A stretch of DNA of 64,000 nucleotides, taken from positions 1 through 64,000 of the forward strand of contig JAPMOS010000004.1 in assembly GCA_027972325.1 (NCBI GenBank). The letters are read 5' to 3'. This document shows, one piece after another, positions 59,301 through 64,000 of the stretch (position 1 is the stretch's first letter; the number at the start of each line of letters is the position of its first letter). The notes beneath the pieces were generated by a model that saw nothing but the letters and a program-made list of their open reading frames with translations, searched no databases and was not told the DNA's origin. Position numbers and translations under genes: made by a program. This DNA is from Paratrimastix pyriformis. Taxonomy: Eukaryota; Preaxostyla; Paratrimastigidae.

Positions 59301-59847
59301 CCATCACCGCTGCCGCTGATGACGATGGTGGGGATGCGGCCCCTCCGACGGCCGACGGCCCCTGGAAGGAGGCCCGCAGCATCGAGCGGCGGCGGCGGGT
59401 GCGGGTGGGCTGGCTGCGGCTGCGGATCTTCTTCTACGGGCTCGCCTACCAGCCGGCCACGGCCGCCCCGCCCCACATCCCCGAGTTCCTCTCGTACCAG
59501 CACAAGGTCATGCTCCGCCGGTGCCTCAGGGCCCCCAGGCAGGTCCGCACCTCCTCCTCCTCCTCCTCCTCCTCCCCCTCCTGCTCCTGCTCCTGCTCCT
59601 CCTCCTCCCCTGCAATCTTCCTCCACTCGGGGGCCGAGTCGCAGCTTCGAGGGACAGCACCGCTTACCATGTGTCTGTTCGCGGGGCGGGGGATGCGGGG
59701 GCTCCGTGTGGGGTTGGCGGGGCGGGCAGGAGACCAAGATGCGCAACACGATCTTCGAGGGGGTCATGACCCTGGTGCTGCTCTTCAACGCCTTCTCGAT
59801 GGCCTTCGAGTACCAGGTCCCTCCGTGCCCCTCCTCCTCCTCCTCCT

Positions 59848-59878
<31 letters not shown>

Positions 59879-62800
59879 CCCTGCCGCCCCGACCCCGACC
59901 GGGACACACGTCCAGACAACGCCGCCTGCTGCACCCCATGATCGGGTGGCCTCACGCCTGGACCCCCCCCCCCCCCCCCCCCCCCCCCATCGTCCCTCGC
60001 CCCTTGCCGTCCACCACCCTCCCACCCCTACCCCACCCCACCCCGCCGCCTGCAGGACATGCCACCCAAGGTGGAGGCCGACTTGGACCGGCTCAACGTG
60101 GCCTTCACGGTCTTCTTCACGGTTGAGCTGGCCGTCCGGCTGCTGGGCATGGGCTGGGTGCCCTTCCTGGGGCGGGGCCCCGCCAGCTGGCTCGACCTGC
60201 TGGTGGTCCTCCTCAGCTGGATCGAGGTCCGGCCCGCCCCGCTCCCCCATGACCCATATTGCACCGACAGCCGTACCTGATTCTGCAACCGCGACACGTG
60301 CTGGCCCACCGCACCCGGAGCTGGGGGCGGGGGAGAGGGCGATGGCGGGGGTGAGGGCGACGAGGAGGGACGTGGGCCGCTGCAAACTGGTGGCTGGGCC
60401 GGGGGGAAGATCCTGGCGGGCTCCTTCCCCGACCTGCATTGCACCGACAAACTGGGTGGGTGGGTGGGTGGGCGTGGGGGACAGCTGCTGGTGGGGGCGA
60501 GCACCCGGGCCAAGTCGCTCCCGCTGGGCGGCATCAACACCCTGCAGACGCTGCGCCTGCTGCGGATCCTGATGCTCGGCCGCCAGTTCAAGGCCCGTCC
60601 CTCCACCACCACCACCGCCGCCGCCGCTACCACCACCACCCCCACCCACCCACCCACCCCCACTCGCACCGCGATCCGGTGGAGCCACCCACTTCGCATC
60701 AACAGGCTCCCACCTCACCGCCCATTCGCCACCACTGATGACGCCACCACCAGAGGCTGACGAGCCCCTTCGAGGCGCTGGGGCGGGCCTGGCGGACGCT
60801 GGCCAACTTCCTGCTGCTGCTGGTGGTCTTCCTGCTGGTCTTCGCGTCCATCGGGATGCACGCATTCGGCGGCCTGCCCTTCGGCAGCCAGGTCGGCCGC
60901 GGCCTTCCTCACCCCGTGGTGGGGGATGGAGGGTGGGCGGGCGGGCGGCTTCTCCTCACCCTGGGCTGCTGGCTCGTGGTGGTTGTGTGTTGGGGGGGGC
61001 TGGGTAGGTCACCCCGTCCGTGCCCGCGGACCCGACCCTGCCCGCCGATGTGGGGCCCCTGGACGCGTCGGCGGCCACTTCGGATGCCAACTTCAGCACC
61101 CTGACCTGGGCCTTCTTCACCGTCTACCAGTTCTTCACCGTCCGTCGCTGCTCTGCCCTGGCCTTCTCCGACCCGCCCCCGCCCTCCCTCGCCTTCGATC
61201 CGGCGCGCCATCTGACACTTTCCCTACCTCCGTCGCCCCTCGCGGTCGGCCTTTATCTCCTCTCAGGGCGAAAACTGGAATGGTCTGTGCCGCCGCTGTC
61301 CCCTCGCCACCTCGTCCTCACGGCTCTCGCCACTTCCTTTGCCGTCCGTCCGCCCGACCAGGCCTCCTGTGGATCACGGTCCGCGGCCGCCCCTCGCGCC
61401 CACGCCCCCTAGCCCCCTAGCCCCCCCCCCCCCCCCCCCCCCCCCCCAGGCCATCACGCGCCCCCAACAACCCCTTCGCTTTTGTGGGCTGGGTAGATTC
61501 GGCTGCGGGGCTGGTTCGTGGGGGCCGCCTACTGCTGCCTGACCCTCTTCTTCGGCAACTACCTCGGTCCGCCCCCGGGGCCCTCACACAGTGCGAGGCA
61601 CCTTGCCCCCCCATCCGCGCCTGCCCCCCACCTCACGCATCACGCATCCCCCCCGTGGTGCGCCCGTGGGGTGTTCGTTCGTTCGTGTGGGTGGCATGGC
61701 CGCAGGGATGGCCATGTTCATCGGCGTCCTGGTGGAGACCTTCAACAACCCGCCCCCCACGAGCGACCCCCGCTACAAGCGGGCCCTGCTGCGGGTCGAC
61801 GAGCACTGCCAGGATGTCCAAGCCCTGGTGCTGCGCTGCCTGGGGGCCCGGCCGGGCCTCGAGCAGCGCGAGGAGCGCTGGGAGGACGGCACCGAGCCGG
61901 AGGACTTTGCCCGGCTGGGGGCCCGCTTCGAGGAGCGCGCCAAGGTGACCGCCGACCGGGAGGCCCTGCTGGCCGAGTGCCAGCTGGCCCTGCGGCTCCT
62001 CCGCATGCAGCGGCGAAACCTGCAGGAGCTCGGCCTCGACTACCTGCCCGCCCCGCTGCCCGCAGGCCCGGGAGAGGACGCCGACCAGGAGGCCAGCGGC
62101 GGCGGCGGCTCCGAGGATGACGAGGACGAGGAGGAAGAAGAGGGGGATGAAGATGAGGACGAGGAGGAGGACGAGGACGAAGAAGAAGAAGAAGAAGAAG
62201 AAGAAGAGCCTCCGGCCGGGGCGGGCCGGGGCCTGGGGGCGGTGCCGATCGAAGTTGCCGAGGCGACCGACGGGGCCCAGCCGCCACCACACCGGGGGGG
62301 CGCCCTCGAGGACGCCGCCCGGCCCGAGCGGCCCATGTCGGAGATCCCCGAGGAGCCCGCCTCGACGCCGCCCCCCCCGGGGCCGGGTGACGTTGCCACC
62401 GCCACCGCCGCCGGCCGGCCGCCCCTGCCCCCGGGGGCCCGTGGTCGGCTGGCCGGTCAGCCGCGGGCCGGGGCGGAAGTGGCCTGGGGCCGGTCCTCGA
62501 TCAGCGGGGACGCCGAGGAGGTGCTGGCCGTGCCCGAGCTGCCCCTCGAGGAGCCCGACGAGGACCCCGCCCAGCTGCCGGCCCGCCCCCCGCAGCCCGA
62601 CGATGCCCACGGTCCGTCGGCCACCCCCCCCCCCCCCCCCCCCGATGGCCGCCACGCGCATCAGCCCCCCACGCCTTCCCCCGTTCTCGCCCGGCTCTCT
62701 GCTCAGACAGCTCTCTGCGGGGGCCCTGCGGGGGGCACGGATGCGTGTGGGCAGCCTTCCAGACGCTGCGCCAGTTCGTGCTGGGGCTGCCCGAGCAGCT

Positions 62801-64000
62801 TGCCCGGCCCGAGATCACCGAGGTGACGGCCGACGGGCGGGTGCTCCGGTCGGGGGTGCGCCTCTCGACCCGGCAGACCCTGGGCAGCTTCCTGGAGGGC
62901 CCCTTCTGGCGGTGGACCTCGCTGGGGGCCGTCCTGCTGACTCTGCTCTTCCTGTGGCTCGACCCGGCCCCCCAGCTGGCCCGCATGCGGACGGGCTCCC
63001 AGCCGGCGGCCGACCCGGCCCAGGCCCAGGCCCTGGAGGCCCTCCACGAGGCCTGCGCGGCCATGGACTGGCTCTACGTGGCCTTCTGCGTGGTCGAGCT
63101 GTGCCTGACGGCCGCCGGGCGGGGCCTCCGGGCGGCCCTGCGGTCGGGCTCGGTGTGGCTCAACGGGCTGGTGGGCCTGTCGATGGTCTTCAACCTGTTC
63201 CCCATCCACGCGGCCAGCCCGCCCTTCGCCCAGGCCTTCGTCCGGCCCCTGAAGGGCCTCCGGCCCCTGCTGCTGGTCAGCCACATCACCGAGGTGCGCA
63301 AGGCGGCCCTGAGCGTGGTCCTGGCCCTGCCCGAGCTGCTCCAGCTGGCCGCCCTGGGCTTCCTGATCCTCTTCGTGGTGGCCGTCGTGGGCATCGAGCA
63401 GTTCGGCAGCTGGTTCGGGGCCACCGACCGCTACGCGGTCACCTTCGCCAACGTCTTCACCGCCATGCAGTCCCTCTACGAGCTCATCTCCCAGGAGGGT
63501 CCGTTTTTTTCGCGCGCCGCCCCACCCTCGAGACGACGACCCACTCGCTGGGGGGGTGCACTCGACATGGAAGCGCCCCTTGGCTGGTCCTGAGCCGCCC
63601 TGGGGACTGTGTGTGTGTGGCGTGCAGGCTGGCCAACGACGGCCTACAAGTTCGTCGTCAAGGCCATGGACTACGGGGCGAGCCCGCTGGGGCCGATCAT
63701 CTTCTTCATCCTGGTCACCTTCGTGGGCCTCTTCATCAACGCCATGCTCATCAGGTCCGTCGTCCGACGGCCCGCGCCCGCCCGCCACCACCGCCGCTCC
63801 TCGGTGCCCGCCGCTCGTCTCTCCCCCTCACTCTTCTGCCTCCGCTCCCTCCGATCATCGTGATGCACCTGCACGCGGACCTCTCCACCCCCCCTCCCCC
63901 CCTCCCCCTTCATCAATCAGTACGCTGACGAGCCGGGTGCCGGCCAACATGACCCGGCTCGAGGGGCTCGACCTGCTGCAGCCCGAGGAGCGGCGCCTCT
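56363..64000 (+). CDS. Voltage-gated cation channel alpha subunit (partial, four-domain type)
   Basis: ATG 56363 (MTIDHDLPIDEPAISKHRR). Domain I: S1 WKVTMFLVTLCNFIIIILF, S2 SILFVVDFILERV, S4 VLRVIRSFRLLLI, S5 LVAVVLTLCLAVVFSFAIMG, pore FVTVFQAMSLEGWTQVMYY, S6 FLCNFFCLGLFNTLM. Domain II: FEGVMTLVLLFNAFSMAFEY, S4 TLQTLRLLRILMLGRQFK, pore FFTVYQFFTGENWN (rejoined across an intron), S6 GMAAGMAMFIGVLVETFNN. A ~300-residue II-III linker has a long Glu/Asp run (62115-62210). Domain III: WLYVAFCVVELCLTAA, weakly charged S4 PLKGLRPLLLVSHITEVRK, pore MQSLYELISQEGW rejoined across an intron, S6 PLGPIIFFILVTFVGLFINA. The three visible selectivity glutamates suggest a calcium-type filter. Domain IV lies beyond the window. 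Confidence 0.85.
58335..58460. repeat. 6-base TTGTAC tandem repeat, ~20 copies
   Basis: Perfect direct copies in the intron after the domain I S6 exon (LFNTLM) of the channel gene. It is preceded by CCCCCA repeats at 58201-58240. It stays open as Tyr-Leu or Lys-Tyr dipeptides but is framed by GT and AG sites. Confidence 0.9.
62115..62215 (+). repeat. Glu/Asp-coding trinucleotide repeat tract
   Basis: GAG/GAC/GAA codons encode more than 30 almost consecutive acidic residues in the domain II-III linker of the channel. The frame is continuous with flanking channel sequence, so this repeat is coding. Confidence 0.8.

Noticed and set aside
58247-60865. An 872-codon antisense open frame with a long Lys-Tyr run
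   Set aside because: It is the shadow of the channel gene and its TTGTAC intron repeat, with no domain of its own.
1-64000. Prokaryotic operons or a bacterial contaminant contig
   Set aside because: Spliceosomal introns interrupt every recognisable gene, and RPB3, axonemal dynein, HMGB and METTL16 are eukaryotic.

Overview
This window is nuclear DNA from a GC-rich, intron-dense, gene-dense single-celled eukaryote with a motile cilium or flagellum. Every gene is broken by short GT...AG introns, mostly about 50-150 bases, so no gene is one open frame. Intergenic gaps are often under 150 bases. A SHIPPO/STPGR-repeat protein and an axonemal dynein intermediate chain point to a flagellate. An endoglycoceramidase-type glycosidase and a membrane-anchored papain-type peptidase would suit a phagotrophic or heterotrophic cell. 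I cannot place the organism in a phylum from sequence alone. I saw no rRNA, convincing tRNA, CRISPR array or recognisable transposon protein.

Layout: 1-5623 (-) 3' truncated gene for a protein built of repeated ~240-residue modules; 5811-8372 (-) family 5 glycoside hydrolase (endoglycoceramidase type); 8456-8842 (+) Cgr1/CCDC86 ribosome-biogenesis factor; 8884-10364 (-) START-domain protein; 10408-11689 (+) RNA polymerase II subunit RPB3; 11852-15366 (+) PP2A B'' regulatory subunit; ~15564-16085 (-) dUTPase; 17481-19909 (-) cyclin with a long Ser/Pro tail; 21572-23684 (+) papain-family peptidase; 23795-~26732 (-) metallo-beta-lactamase-fold protein; 26920-~28546 (-) UBA protein resembling the ESCRT-I subunit UBAP1; 28952-30013 (-) SHIPPO-repeat flagellar protein; 30068-36059 (+) axonemal dynein intermediate chain; 36516-37387 (-) two-box HMG protein; 37481-40191 (-) METTL16-type methyltransferase; 40523-47421 (-) leucine-rich-repeat PP2C phosphatase; 47550-51768 (+) unrecognised polytopic membrane protein; 51999-~53279 (-) RNI-type LRR protein; 53481-~56319 (-) kinase-like protein lacking catalytic motifs; 56363-64000 (+) four-domain-type voltage-gated cation channel, cut by the window end.

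Three patterns cut across the genes. First, several genes are paired head to head over 43-128 bases, including two flagellar genes that probably share a promoter. Second, introns carry very long C runs and simple tandem repeats, and the C runs lie almost always on the coding strand, often just before the 3' splice site. Third, GC and repeat content are lowest at gene 5' ends and rise towards gene 3' ends. Exon boundaries are exact where I could check frame and splice sites by eye (RPB3, the peptidase, Cgr1, parts of dUTPase, HMG and METTL16). Elsewhere only gene spans are given.
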